From positions 1 through 64,000 of the forward strand of contig JAXRKN010000021.1 of NCBI GenBank assembly GCA_038502055.1: 64,000 nt of DNA. Direction: 5' to 3'. Shown in pieces: positions 1-12,780 of this stretch. The notes under the pieces were generated by a model that saw nothing but the letters and a program-made list of their open reading frames with translations, was not told where the DNA came from and searched no databases. The position numbers and the translations under genes were made by a program. Each line of letters begins with the position of its first letter. Positions within the stretch are counted from its first letter, which is position 1. This DNA comes from Tanytarsus gracilentus (taxonomy: Eukaryota > Arthropoda > Insecta > Diptera > Chironomidae).

Positions 1-28
1 GTTGTTGAGAATGTTGATGTTGAATAAT

Positions 29-1142
<1,114 letters not shown>

Positions 1143-1182
1143 ATTACTCGCTCACAAAATGCCTTAAAAACTTCATTGAATC

Positions 1183-1198
1183 GGTCTTTTTCAAGACC
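1183..1198 (+). terminator. Histone 3' stem-loop of H3
   Basis: GGTCTTTTTCAAGACC: 6-bp stem with a 4-nt loop, the SLBP-binding element that replaces polyadenylation in replication-dependent histone mRNAs. ACCACC leads into the AT-rich purine-containing flank. Confidence 0.95.
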
Positions 1199-1533
1199 AC
1201 CAAAAATAATTCAAAAGAAAAATTAAATCTTAATTATTGATCTCAGCTTTAAATAAATTTATTTGTGATATTTTTAGTGTTAAAGAAATTAAAACATTTC
1301 ATTCTTAATTTTAATTTATTTTAGGCGTCACTTTTATACTTTTGTTCATGACTGTACTTTGATTGACTCAAAATATTTCTCTGCGCGTCAAAAAATTCAA
1401 TTTGGTTCATGCTTAAATACTTTTTCAGGTACACGACAAAAAATAGTTTTATAAATTCTAAAAACTTTCACAGCCACACACAAAAAAATATTAAATTAAT
1501 TAAAATTTTCTTCTTTTCTTAATTATTTTTTGT
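1199..1533. other. Spacer between H3 and H1 3' ends
   Basis: AT-rich spacer between two convergent histone genes. Homology to the inverted H3 copy continues to about 1230 and then ends. No coding signal seen. Confidence 0.6.
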
Positions 1534-1549
1534 AGTCCTGAAAAGGACT
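1534..1549 (-). terminator. Histone 3' stem-loop of H1
   Basis: On the minus strand it reads AGTCCTTTTCAGGACT, 6-bp stem and 4-nt loop, 60 bp beyond the H1 stop codon. Confidence 0.92.
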
Positions 1550-1609
1550 ATTTCAATGTGTTTGTTGATGCTTAAACCTAAAAATGCAAAAAAGTTTGTT
1601 GAAGATTTT

Positions 1610-2281
1610 TTACTTTGATGCTTTTTTTGCTGCTGGTTTCTTGACAGCTTTAGTTTTTGGTGCTGCGGCCTTCTTTGGCACGGCAACTTTCTTGGGCTTG
1701 GCAGCTGCTTTTGGCTTGGCAACAGCTTTAGCTTTTGGTGCTGCAGCTTTCTTGGGTTTAGCTGCTGCTGCAACTGGTTTTTTGATGCTCTTCACTGCTG
1801 GCTTCTTAACTTTTGCGCCGGCAGCTTTTGGCTTCTTTTCAACTGATTTTTTCGCCGCTGGTTTTTTGGCTGCAACTTTCTTGACTGCTGGTTTTTTAGC
1901 GACCTTTGGTGCTGCCTTCTTTACAACCTTTTCTTTCTTGGCGGCAACTGGCAATTTGAATGAGCCTGAAGCACCTTTGCCTTTGGTCTGCAATAAAGTT
2001 CCCTTGACCACGGCCGTTTTCAAGAATTTCTTGATGAATGGCGACAATTTCTCAACATCGACTTTGTATTGTGCAGCAAGATACTTCTTGATAGCTTGAG
2101 CTGACGATCCTCCACGTTCTTTGAGGGTCTTGACGGCAGCAATAACCATATCGGCAACTGGTGGATGAGTTCTTGGTGCCTTTGGTTTCTTTGGCTTATC
2201 GCTCTTGGGCTTGGCGGCCTTCTTTGCCTTTGCTGGTGATGCTGCTGGAGCTGGTGCGACTTCTGGTGCTGGATCTGACAT
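1610..2281 (-). CDS. His1: Linker histone H1
   Basis: Linker histone H1, 223 residues, intronless. Short Ala/Pro-rich N-terminal tail, a winged-helix globular domain at about residues 38-115 (THPPVADMVIAAVKTLKERG through KGTLLQTKGKGASGSFKL), then a long Lys/Ala/Pro C-terminal tail with many KPAAKK-type motifs that binds linker DNA. A histone stem-loop follows the stop. No good TATA box is seen upstream, unlike the four core-histone promoters here; in Drosophila H1 is likewise TATA-less and uses TRF2 (established for Drosophila, inferred here). Confidence 0.98.
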   Translation of the reverse strand: MSDPAPEVAPAPAASPAKAKKAAKPKSDKPKKPKAPRTHPPVADMVIAAVKTLKERGGSSAQAIKKYLAAQYKVDVEKLSPFIKKFLKTAVVKGTLLQTKGKGASGSFKLPVAAKKEKVVKKAAPKVAKKPAVKKVAAKKPAAKKSVEKKPKAAGAKVKKPAVKSIKKPVAAAAKPKKAAAPKAKAVAKPKAAAKPKKVAVPKKAAAPKTKAVKKPAAKKASK

Positions 2282-3390
2282 TTTTAATTTTCTCCTTTTA
2301 ACTTTTTACGACACAAAAATTTGCTTCGATTTAGTGAAATTTTGGAGTGAATGTGAGGGTACATCAATCGCGCATGTGAATGGAAACGAAGCCTCGCTTT
2401 AAATATTTCGAAAAAACTTTTCACTACTAAATTACTGTGTCGCAGTTGAAAAATTTAAATTATTTAACATTTTCAACTAAAAGTTGTGAAAAACTTTTTT
2501 GATTTTTGTTCTTTGATGAAAACTCTTTAAGATTTCACCAACTTTGCTAGCATTTAATTTAATTTAAGGTACTTAAAATTCATTTAAAGTTAAAATTAAG
2601 AAAAATCTTTTGAAAATTTCTTAATTAAAGTCGAATAAGTTGAGAATGGAAAGAGATAAAAATTAAAGTTCAAATTTAAATTAAAGCTGGTTTAATATCT
2701 TTTGAGATAAAACAAAATTAATTTACCAAACTTAATTAAATTAAGTAGAAATCAACTTTAATTAAACGCACTTCTTCAATCCACTTAGAAATTATTTCAC
2801 TGAAATTTATTTTCAATTCAATTCAAGTTTAATTAAATTAATTTGAGTAAAAATGGTGTGGATTGAAAGTTTGCAAGTATTTGAGTTAAAATAAATAAAA
2901 TTTACTTTAATTAATGAATTTAGTTTGTGAGAAAATAAAAGTTAAATTCTTCATACAAAAATCATCGACTCACAAGTGCGACTGAGTGGAAAAATCAAAT
3001 GAGTCAAACTTTTTCAAGTGAGATGAAAGTTAAAAAAATTAAAATTTTGAAATTAAATTTTGATAATAAAATTCAAAAATTCTACAAAATTTGAATATTT
3101 TCATTCTCAAATCTTTAAAGTGACTCAAGAATTTCTCAAACTTTTTTGGTAGATTTTCGTTCAAAAATAAACTGTGAAAGTTTTAAAGCCACACACTGAA
3201 AAATAAATGAATTAAAAACTTTTAAGTAAAAATTAAAATTTATTTTTATTTCTTGATCATTTTCTTCCAATTTTACTTAAAACTATTTAAAGATGAAATA
3301 AATTACTGAAAAATAAATTCTTCATAGAAAATTTACAAATAATTTCATAGAAATTAAATTAAAATTTTTCTCTTTTAAATTTCATTTTGC
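2282..3390. other. H1-H2B spacer
   Basis: About 1.1 kb of very AT-rich sequence holding the H1 promoter (from 2282 rightwards) and otherwise no open frame, repeat or RNA gene I can support. Confidence 0.5.
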
Positions 3391-3406
3391 GGTCTTGAAA
3401 AAGACC
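3391..3406 (-). terminator. Histone 3' stem-loop of H2B
   Basis: Minus-strand GGTCTTTTTCAAGACC, 40 bp beyond the H2B stop; identical to the H3 stem-loops. Confidence 0.95.
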
Positions 3407-3445
3407 ATTTCAGATTATTTTGAGATCATACATAGAGTCAGCAAT

Positions 3446-3823
3446 TTATTTGGATGAAGTATACTTGGTGACAGCCTTGGTTCCTTCTGAGACGGCGTGC
3501 TTGGCCAATTCACCGGGCAACAAGAGACGAACAGCAGTTTGAATCTCGCGACTTGTGATGGTTGATCTTTTATTGTAGTGAGCTAAACGTGAAGCCTCAG
3601 ATGCGATACGTTCAAAGATGTCATTGACGAAGCTGTTCATGATGCTCATGGCCTTCGATGAGACTCCAGTATCGGGATGGACTTGCTTCAAGACTTTGAA
3701 GATGTAGATGGCATAAGATTCTTTACGCTTATGGCGTCTCTTCTTCTTGTCATCCTTCGAGATTGCTTTTTGTGCCTTTCCAGCTTTTTTTGCAGCTTTT
3801 CCGCTTGTTTTTGGTGGTGCCAT
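3446..3823 (-). CDS. His2B: Histone H2B
   Basis: Core histone H2B, 125 residues, intronless. It starts MAPPKTSGKAAKKAGKAQKA and ends TKAVTKYTSSK; the histone fold contains KESYAIYIFKVLKQVHPDTG and the acidic-patch and C-terminal helix regions. An in-frame open stretch of 54 codons lies upstream of this ATG, but it runs through the TATA box and 5' UTR, so the start at 3823 is the right one. Divergent from H2A. Confidence 0.99.
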   Translation of the reverse strand: MAPPKTSGKAAKKAGKAQKAISKDDKKKRRHKRKESYAIYIFKVLKQVHPDTGVSSKAMSIMNSFVNDIFERIASEASRLAHYNKRSTITSREIQTAVRLLLPGELAKHAVSEGTKAVTKYTSSK

Positions 3824-4049
3824 TTTTACTTGCTTGTTTATTCGTTGAAAATAAAATTCAAACTGATGAATTTGAGCACAAAATGTTCTGCTTTTATAAC
3901 CGAAATTTCTCTCACATGAGTTAGGCCACGCCCTCTCTCTTTTCGCTCTCTCATTTCCTATAAATACCTGAACATTTTCACTCATTCAACTCAGTTTCAA
4001 ATTAGATTTTGATCAAGCAACACTTAAATAAAAAGAAGAAGAAGAAAAC
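3824..4049. promoter_or_regulatory. Divergent H2B/H2A promoter
   Basis: Compact 226-bp shared promoter. A TATA box for H2B reads TATAAAAG on the minus strand at 3891-3898 and one for H2A reads TATAAATA at 3959-3966, only about 60 bp apart. Confidence 0.85.
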
Positions 4050-4430
4050 ATGTCAGGACGAGGCAAAGGAGGCAAAGTTAAGGCAAAGGCAAAGTCACGC
4101 TCAAATCGTGCTGGACTTCAATTCCCAGTCGGTCGTATTCACCGTCTCTTACGCAAAGGCAATTATGCTGAGCGTGTCGGTGCTGGAGCTCCAGTTTATT
4201 TGGCTGCCGTCATGGAATATTTAGCTGCTGAAGTTCTCGAGTTGGCTGGAAATGCTGCTCGTGACAACAAGAAGAGCAGAATCATCCCACGTCACTTACA
4301 ATTGGCCATCCGTAATGACGAAGAATTGAACAAACTCTTGTCCGGCGTCACAATCGCTCAAGGTGGTGTTTTGCCAAACATCCAAGCTGTCTTATTGCCA
4401 AAGAAGACCGAATCAAAGACAAAGGCTTAA
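4050..4430 (+). CDS. His2A: Histone H2A
   Basis: Core histone H2A, 126 residues, intronless. It begins MSGRGKGGKVKAKAKSRSNR and carries AGLQFPVGRIHRLLRKGNYA and the acidic-patch region. It ends KKTESKTKA with no SQ(E/D) motif, so it is the canonical form and not an H2A.X or H2Av type. A stem-loop follows 36 bp after the stop. Confidence 0.99.
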   Translation: MSGRGKGGKVKAKAKSRSNRAGLQFPVGRIHRLLRKGNYAERVGAGAPVYLAAVMEYLAAEVLELAGNAARDNKKSRIIPRHLQLAIRNDEELNKLLSGVTIAQGGVLPNIQAVLLPKKTESKTKA

Positions 4431-4466
4431 GTTAGTTTGAGTTTCTTCACAAAAAATTACTGAAAC

Positions 4467-4482
4467 CGTCCTTTTTAGGACG
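4467..4482 (+). terminator. Histone 3' stem-loop of H2A
   Basis: CGTCCTTTTTAGGACG, a 6-bp stem and 4-nt loop with a C-G closing pair instead of the usual G-C. Confidence 0.9.
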
Positions 4483-5050
4483 ACAAAATTTATTTTCATA
4501 AGAGAAAAAAATTATAAATTATTTAAAGTATAAAATATTAATCGACTATAAACGAGAAATTTCTAATACGTATAAAGTGAAGTTTTTTCGTTTAACTTTA
4601 ATTCGAGTTTTTCTTTTGTTACCACGCAGTATTTTGGGTGTAGTCAATTTATTAATAAACTTTCACACATTTGAGAATGATTTCATATTTGATGAATCTG
4701 CTAACATCTTAAGGAATTGACAACAATATATTTTGTAGAAAATAAATTTAAAAGTACAGCCACGATCAAAATGTGTAAAAGTAAAAATACAAAAAATATT
4801 TTTTTTTAATTTTTGTAAATCTTGAAATAAGCCAAAAATATAATAAGGTTTTTTATTTTGTACTGAAGTATTTAATCTATGTTTAAATCTTAATTTTATA
4901 AAAAATTTAAATTGAATATGAAAAATGAAGAAAAATATTTATTAAATTTATTTAACTTAGCAATTAAATCTACAGTGCAGTGTATTAAAACAATTTTATG
5001 AGATCATTTTTAGAAATAATTAAATTTTTCCTTTTGAATTATTTTTTGGT
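4483..5050. other. Spacer between H2A and H3
   Basis: AT-rich spacer between convergent genes. The last 40 bp or so belong to the inverted repeat of the H3 3' flank. Nothing else recognised. Confidence 0.5.
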
Positions 5051-5066
5051 GGTCTTGAAAAAGACC
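5051..5066 (-). terminator. Histone 3' stem-loop of H3 (copy 2)
   Basis: Minus-strand GGTCTTTTTCAAGACC, the same as at 1183-1198, 40 bp past the stop. Confidence 0.95.
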
Positions 5067-5106
5067 GATTCAATGAAGTTTTTAAGGCATTTTGTGAGCG
5101 AGTAAT

Positions 5107-6232
<1,126 letters not shown>

Positions 6233-6265
6233 ATTATTCAGCTCATCAACATCTTACATTAAAAC

Positions 6266-6281
6266 GGTTCTTTTTAGAGCC
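6266..6281 (+). terminator. Histone 3' stem-loop of H4 (copy 2)
   Basis: GGTTCTTTTTAGAGCC; the third stem pair is a U-G wobble, the other five are Watson-Crick. Confidence 0.93.
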
Positions 6282-7224
6282 AACAAAATTTAATTTATCT
6301 AAAGAAATAAAACTTTTTTTATTTATTTTATGGTTATTAGTTAATTTACATAAATTTTTTTAGACATATCTAATTTAAAATATTTAAGCTTAAATAAATA
6401 TAAGCAAACTGGAGGATTTTTTTTATTATTTTTTTTTCTTTATCTACTTTAAATTTTTGAGTTGTCTAATGTGACTCAAAAGATTTTTTAATTAAAAGAC
6501 ATTGTTTTCAAATCATATATTTCCATCTAAAATTAACTATTTCATGATTTTTTTATTGGCGTCATGGAAAGTTATTGATCGACATATCCATGTTGATGAT
6601 GTTCTACCTGCAAACCTGTTTTGTATTTTTTGAACGAACTATAATAGTATTTAAAATATTTTTAATCCGTTTAGCTAGCATAAAATAAATTTATTTTACT
6701 TTACTGTTAACGTCCTCTTAAAGATGATCACAATTTTTTTAACTATGCATTAAAACTAATTTATAGAAATTTAATCTGAAACTTCTATTTTCTTAAATTT
6801 TTAATTACATTTTAAAATAATCAAAAAGTTATTTTTTTGATAATTCAAATAATAAAATTTATATCATAATGTACGGGAAAGATATAAAATTTATATCTCA
6901 TACTTGTATTAATATTATTATCACATTTTATTATTTTATTATTACATATCTATAAGTATGATATAAATTTATATCGGAAATATATTTTATATAATTTACA
7001 TCTTAGTTGTCAGCGTCCGTGAATTTTATTGATTAAAAAATTTAAAAAACATTTGAGATTTTAAGTTACAAAATTTAAAAAAAATGTTACAAATAATTTT
7101 AAATATTGCTTCAATTTTCTGCATCTCTTGTCTGCTTCAGTTTACGTGTCGATTAAAAGAAAAATTTGTCGCCGATTTAAAATTAATAAAATTCACTTAA
7201 ATAGTTCTCAAATTGCACTCAATC
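6282..7224. other. Non-coding, right edge of histone cluster
   Basis: AT-rich sequence between H4 and the SPCS3 gene with short AT-only inverted patches around 6850-6990 (ATATAAATTTATAT-like). It should contain the SPCS3 promoter just left of 7225. No gene recognised. Confidence 0.5.
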
Positions 7225-7816
7225 ATGCACACAGTTCTGACTCGAGGCAACGCCATTCTCGCGTACACTCTCAGCGTTCTCGCCTGCTTAACATTTTGCT
7301 GTTTTATCTCGACAGTCTTTCTCGACTATCGAACAGGCGTTAAAATTAATGCCGTGAAGACTTTAGTTAAGAATGTCCCAAACTATGGCAACAATAAGGA
7401 ATTAAATGACTTGGGATTCATCACATTCGACTTGCAGACTGACTTGAGTAGTTTGTTTAACTGGAATGTTAAGCAGTTGTTCTTGTATCTCACGGCCGAG
7501 TACAAGACATCGAATAATGAGTTGAATCAGGTAAAAAAAAGGTTGTTCATGTAATTTTAAATTTAATTAATATTTTTTGAAGGTCGTTCTTTGGGACAAA
7601 ATCATTCTCCGTGGCGACAACGCAGTTCTCGATTTCAAAAATATGAATACCAAATATTACTTCTGGGATGATGGCAATGGACTTCGTGCACACAAAAATG
7701 TCACTCTCACCCTCAGCTGGAACATCATCCCTAACGCTGGACTCTTACCAACGCTCTTCGGTCTCGGCGATCATTCATTTAAGTTCCCCGAACAATACAC
7801 AACACAACCTGTTTAA
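7225..7816 (+). CDS. Spase22-23: Signal peptidase complex subunit 3 (Spase22/23)
   Basis: Accessory ER-membrane subunit of the signal peptidase complex, which helps remove signal peptides during translocation. Two coding exons, 7225-7530 and 7583-7816 (52-bp intron, phase 0), give 179 residues against about 180 in the family. One N-terminal membrane segment (about residues 12-32, AYTLSVLACLTFCCFISTVF) and a lumenal domain with family signatures LGFITFDL, NWNVKQLFLYL, VVLWDKIILRGDN and LTLSWNIIPNAG. The start MHTVLTRGNAIL aligns with MNTVLSRANSLF of human SPCS3, so the ATG four codons upstream (7213) was not used. Convergent with Fgop2. Confidence 0.97.
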
Positions 7817-7934
7817 ATTTTAGAAAATACAAAATAAAATTTTCTCATTAAATAAAAGCATTTTAGTGGATTTTAATTGAGAGATAACATTAGAAATTAG
7901 TGAAGGTGAGAAAATATGTTTTTTCTATATCTTT

Positions 7935-8651
7935 TTAAGCTTTAACTTCCTCTTCGGTTTGTGTTGCAATTTCTTTTTTATCCTTGTCGAGCAACATCGA
8001 GTTCATCGAACTGGCAATGCCTAGCAGCTCCCTTAAACCTTGGTTTTCTGTCTTTAGCTGCGTCATTTGCTCCACATAATGATTAATGTCATCGTCACCC
8101 ATTCGAATAGCTGCTTGCATCACCGCAATTGCATCTTGAAGTTTTTGTGCTTGTGAGCTGATAATCGTTGAGCACTAAAATATTTGGAATGCGAATTTGA
8201 ATTAATTTATTTAATTATTTGAATTAGAATTAAATTAATTGAACAAATTAAATTTACTCACATTACTGCTATCATTAGCTTTTAAAATCGCCTCAAAGTC
8301 AACTTTTGTCTCTTCAATTTGCTTTTGCGTGTGTTGCCTATATTTCGACATAATTAATTCAATTGCCCTCTGATGTTCCTCAATTGATGCCTTAAGTTGC
8401 CTATTTTCTTGCTGGATCTCACGAATTTGTGGATTCTCTTGATGTATTGTGTGAATCATGTCTGTGTTGCTTCTCTCGCGTGCGAGTATGTTAAGGGCAT
8501 TGATGTCATCTTGAAATTGTCGCATGCTATCGAGCTGATAATTGACTCGTTCAGTTTCGTTCGATAAAACATCAGCCAGCGCTTCTTTTTCCTTTAATCG
8601 ATTCGCTAATCGCTTTGCATCGAGTATAATCTGCTCGATTGGTGTTGTCAT
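7935..8651 (-). CDS. Fgop2: FGFR1OP2/SIKE family coiled-coil protein (STRIPAK)
   Basis: Coiled-coil protein of the SIKE/FGFR1OP2 family, a subunit of the STRIPAK phosphatase-kinase complex. Coding exons (minus) 8651-8262 and 8174-7935, 87-bp intron, phase 0; 209 residues, close to the family length. N-terminus MTTPIEQIILDAKRLANRLK and NILARERSNTDMIHTIHQEN are family hallmarks; the middle (about 70-130) is a long Glu/Gln-rich coiled coil. The second exon carries QDAIAVMQAAIRMGDDDINH and LLGIASSMNSM. No membrane segment or signal peptide. Confidence 0.93.
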
Positions 8652-9156
8652 TGTGAGTTGATGGGGGATAAAAAGACTTTGGTGAAAGTTTTGGGGTAAA
8701 ATTTTTGCAAAACAAATTCGAGGAAGTTAATTTCGATTTTTTGTTTTTATTTTTTTTTGCTCTTGTAAGTGGATGATATGACGCAAAAAATTGATGCAAA
8801 GTTTAATGTTGGGAGTGTTTAAAAAGAGATGGCGGTGAATGTGAGAAGATGTGTAATTTTATAAAATTTATAGCAAACAATTTTTCTCTTAAATTTAGCA
8901 ATTTAATTTTCCCCAACGGTTTTCATGTCTCACGTGGTTAATTTCGTATATTGTCTTATATTATTAAAAATTTTATGATTATACTAAATTTTTAATTCTT
9001 ATCAAGACACTGGATGAAAAATCACTAAAATAAATAAAAAATATTTTTGAAACGAATCTTTATTGATTTTTTATTAAAATAAATCCAAATAAATAATTTT
9101 TAAATTTCCATCAAAAAATTTAAGAACTCATAAATTTTAACACAAATTTTATTTTA
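8652..9156. other. Fgop2 5' flank and ave 3' flank
   Basis: AT-rich region holding the 5' UTR and promoter of Fgop2 (from 8652 rightwards) and the 3' UTR of ave. No other gene seen. Confidence 0.45.
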
Positions 9157-9546
9157 TTATCGATTAAAATAATTCTCATAAACATTGTTCATGTGCTCTA
9201 AATCTTTAATTTCCATAATGTCCGTCTTCAGTCGTTGCTTTAAAATTTCCTTTAAAATTGCATCTCTCACAGTGTCATTCGCGATTCCCATTCGCTTTAA
9301 ACTGTCATCATTCAATCTTAAAAGCGCTCGTCCTGTAATTTCATGTTGAGTGAAGAGATTTTGATACTCATCACCATATTCAGAGCAGTGACGACGATAC
9401 CACTTAATTACATCAGCTGTGGTCCAGTAGTAAACTGCTTTCGGTCGTGCTGTTTTTGTCTGATGAATAAGAATTAGAATTTTTCAATATTTCTAATGAA
9501 ATTAAGTTTATTTTACCTTTTTGTAGGTTTCTTTGTCTTCAATCAT
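9157..9546 (-). CDS. ave: SAM-domain adaptor Aveugle
   Basis: Small SAM-domain adaptor. In Drosophila Aveugle bridges CNK and KSR in RAF activation downstream of Ras. Two coding exons (minus), 9546-9517 (10 codons, MIEDKETYKK) and 9459-9157, with a 57-bp intron in phase 0; 110 residues. Recognised from TARPKAVYYWTTADVIKWYR, the SAM core HEITGRALLRLNDDSLKRMG and the tail KQRLKTDIMEIKDLEHMN, which closely follow the fly protein. The first exon is too short to appear as an open frame by itself. Confidence 0.93.
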
Positions 9547-9876
9547 TTCGGTATTCACTTTGATGGCTTTTAAATAACTTTAAAATTTATTTTAATTGTT
9601 TTAACTTTAAGTTTTAAGCTCAAGTTTTGTTTATTTTTATTGATGATGCAGAAAATTATTGAAAAGAAGCAAAAAATTTGATGACACATGAAATGAGACT
9701 GAAAGTGAACCTTGATGAGATGAAGCTGAATGTAAAATCGTAATGACTTTCAAAAGTAAAATTTAACTATTGAATTTTTTTATATTTTTGCAATAAAATT
9801 CAAAATAATTTCTTTTATCTTAAAAATCACTTTTTATTTCTTTCTTTTTCACGTTCCATAAAAATTAAAATTCACG

Positions 9877-10930
9877 TCAAAAAAATGCTGATATTAAAAC
9901 GATAAAAAGACATCCATGAGAGCAAAAACTTGCCGCACTCACCGCCGATGCCCGAAATTCATCATCAATCACATTTTCCTCGTCGTCAATCTCAATTTCT
10001 GTCACAACTTCTTCAATTACAGTTTTCTCGGTCACGTTGAGAACTTTTTCTTCCTTTTTTGTCTCCGCCGGAATAAAAATTGTCAAATTTAAGAAATTTT
10101 CTTCTTCATTTTTCTTTGTATAAATTTTCTTCCTCATCAAAGCCTTAATCGATCCATCATTGCACTGGCGTTTAATTTCTGAAATTAATTTAATCACAAT
10201 TTCTCGATCGCCCGCATCGATGGACACGCATGAGCTGTTGAAGGCATCCGAAGTGTAAAGAATTCGAAGATTTATGAGATAATCGAAGACATTCACGTTA
10301 ATTTTAAGAATTTTATTCTCACGAAGATCAATCGCTTCGAGGAGAATGTTGTAGGCGAAAAGATGCTTTTCTATGGTCTAGAATTTAAATTTAAAAAAGC
10401 CGCTAAAAATATTTTTAAATTCTTCTCACCTCAATTTGATTGGCGAACAAACACAAATACTGCAACTGATCGAATGGCATCAAATTTTTCTGTTTAATCG
10501 CTTTCAATTCTGACATTGCGATTGCAATTAATTTTAAATTAGGAAAAAGTCTATCGAGTCCATTAGGAAAGTAGAAGACTTCCGCCGCTCTCGCATAAAA
10601 TCCCAAAACTTTTTCGTTGCTTCTTTTATTTTTGTGTTCGCCGACCGCATCACTAATGGGCATTTGTGAGTGTGTAATATGGAGATCATGTTCAATGTAG
10701 CACTCATAGATTTCTCCTAAAACCGGCCATGGAATGTTGCTCATACGAAAATCACATGGAAGGGTGATGGCAAATGAGTCGCTGTCGGCTTTGATTGATG
10801 TGGTCAGTGCGATGAGAATTATTGTGATGAGCTTGCTAATTTTTTTGGGAGAGAATGATTTAAATTTTAGGAGCGAAAATGCATGTAAAGAGGAAATTGG
10901 GTGAACGGCATGAATTTTTTTGAGGGTCAA
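9877..10930 (-). CDS. Secreted leucine-rich repeat protein, 5' end uncertain
   Basis: LRR-type extracellular protein. Two coding exons on the minus strand, about 10843-10430 and 10377-9877, 52-bp intron, phase 0. The upstream frame stays open to 10930 but has no ATG before residue 63, so the true start is in a further, probably very short, upstream exon; an acceptor (AAATTAG at about 10844) directly before a hydrophobic signal-like stretch KLITIILIALTTSIKA fits this. Then CDF/YECYI cysteines, the island motif LDRLFPNLKLIAIAMSELKA, LRR-like segments, an acidic Glu/Val-rich region and a hydrophobic C-terminus (CLFIVLISAFF) that could be a GPI signal. Related in style to the LRR genes at 12781 and 43759; function unknown. 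Confidence 0.7.
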
Positions 10931-11404
10931 AGCTTGTTTTGGTAATAAAAGTGTCTGGCAAAATAATTTAAATGTTTAAAAGAATTTGAATATATTTTTC
11001 AATTTTTTTTAAAATTTTTAAGAGACATTTAGAGCAAAAATATTTGGTATTAAGACTTTTGACCACTTTTTTTAAATTACTGATTTTTTCAACATTTCTC
11101 GGAAATTTTTGTGTATTTTCTTTCTCTTTAAACCCACCTCAAATCTTCCATCGTTCTAAAGTTAAATACCAAAAATAATTTTTTCAAATCACTTTTCAAC
11201 CTTTTCACTTTTTATCTACATCGACTCTCATCTGATACTGACATCTAATATTCCAATTCTAATCATGGAGAGTGAAATATTTTTAGCCTCGCAAAATATG
11301 AAAAAAATTTACATGACAAGCGTCAGATGTGCATTTGAAATGAGGGGAACAATGAGATGGACAATAAATTTTCTCTCACTCTCGCATTGCGCAACTTTTT
11401 TAAT
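10931..11404. other. Intergenic
   Basis: AT-rich; presumably the upstream region and missing first exon of the minus-strand LRR gene. No feature assigned with confidence. Confidence 0.35.
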
Positions 11405-11631
11405 AAAAAAATATTTCAAAACCCACCAGTGGGTGTTGCCGCGTAACCCATCGTAACAGATCAGTGTTTGAAAATCAGTTTTAGTCAATCCGGTATCAAT
11501 ATAGAGATACCAGAGCTACCATCTAGCGAAAACTAGAAGTCTCTAGCTGGTCCAGGGGCTGAGATCTCGATGGAACAGACGGACGGAAAGATGAGCATAT
11601 AAGCGTTACCACAACTTTGTGTAGGTTACGC
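11405..11631. repeat. Dispersed repeat, copy 1
   Basis: Moderately GC-rich segment sharing blocks with 15905-16330: TTTCAAAACCCAC..GTGGGTG, GTTGCCG(C/T)GTAAC, TAACNGATCAGT, then GAAAAC..GAAGT, TCTAGCTGG(T/C)CCA, GAGAT and ACGGACGGA followed by CATATAAG. It ends in a hairpin at about 11602-11631 (AGCGTTACCACA paired with TGTAGGTTACGCT). It looks like a small non-autonomous mobile element; superfamily not recognised. Confidence 0.6.
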
Positions 11632-11935
11632 TAAAAAATTAATTGAACGAAAAAAAAGCGCGCGCGAATTAAGATCAATGGGTGTAAATGATCTTGGAGC
11701 GTGCGCATTGTAATGTGAGAAGTTTTAGAGAGAAAGTTCAATATTTTTAAAGATGATTTAAATAAAAAAATCATTTAATGTTTTAACAGTTTACAATCAT
11801 TAAATGGACTCCTATAATCACCTTTCGATTCAAAACTTTGATACACAAAAAAAATTTACAATTTAAACAAATTTTTTGTGGTGGTGACGAAAATAAATTT
11901 TCGTAGTCATTTCAGTACAATTTTATCATCCAAAC

Positions 11936-12722
11936 ATGAAACTTCTCTTGTTGATAATTTTTCAAAGTTTGTTAATGTCGATTTTTAGTCAAATTTATTA
12001 CAAAGGTGCGAAAAAAATTTTAAAAAATTTTGTCAAAAAGTAACTAAATTTTTTAGACGATCCCGATTGTGCACGATCGAAAATTCCACCAAACACTTAC
12101 ATCAATAAATGTTGTCCAACTCTACCTCATTTTTACAATTCTGACTTTTTTCTTAAATGCAATTCAACATGCAACATGTGGATCGTAAATCCGCTCGAAT
12201 TTGGTGCGAGAAAATGCTGCATTCTGAATTGTACATTGGTGAACTCGGGTGCAATGATAAAATATGGATCTTACGTTCCTGAAGTGATGATTAAAGAAAT
12301 TAAGAAAAACTCAAGTGATTATGGTGACATTTGGGATCCAATAATTGAAAATGTTGTGGAAAAATGCTTCAAAGATGGTAAAAAACTATTTTAGAAATTG
12401 ATAAAAAGTTTAAATTTTTATATCAAGTTAAAGATCATGGAACTGAGACAATCAAAGCAATGTCACCGCAGTGCGAAACTCATGAAATAACTTTAGCAAT
12501 GAATATAACTCGCTGCATTCGAAGGGAAATGTTTTTCTCATGTAAAGACGATGCGATGTCTAGTGAAAATTGTCAGTCTCTTGTTGAGTTCGGCAAGGCA
12601 TGGTAAATACTGTTTTTTTTTAAATAAAATCTATTAAAATTGTGATTAATTATTTCAGTCTTTATTGGCCATGGCAATGCAAGCGTAAAACGAAACATAG
12701 TGAAATAAAATCAAAAGAATAA
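11936..12722 (+). CDS. Plus-C odorant-binding protein
   Basis: Small secreted Plus-C type OBP-like protein, which would carry hydrophobic ligands in sensillar lymph or other fluids. Four exons: 11936-12005, 12057-12377, 12428-12602, 12659-12722; 209 residues. Signal peptide MKLLLLIIFQSLLMSIFSQI. Cys-rich body with a CC pair followed by PTLPHF, the block CNSTCNMWIVNP, RKCCILNCTL, then the Plus-C C-terminal pattern C..(9)..C..(7)..C with CLYWPWQC. The cysteine spacing, the conserved Trp in DIWDPIIENVVEKC and the extra C-terminal cysteines are what separate Plus-C from classical OBPs. Convergent with the LRR-mucin gene 58 bp away. Family assignment is by pattern, so moderately sure. Confidence 0.78.
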
Positions 12723-12780
12723 ATAAATTATTAATAAAAATATTCAAAAAAATTTAAAACACGATTATAAGGTTAAAAAT

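Noticed and set aside
1584..2099. 171-codon Phe/Ala-rich plus-strand frame across H1
   Set aside because: Antisense shadow of the Lys/Ala-rich H1 tail.
3824..3985. 54-codon N-terminal extension of H2B
   Set aside because: It covers the TATA box and 5' UTR of the gene; the canonical H2B start at 3823 gives the family length.
11265..11456. 63-codon frame near the dispersed repeat
   Set aside because: No similarity or splice context; the end lies in the repeat itself.
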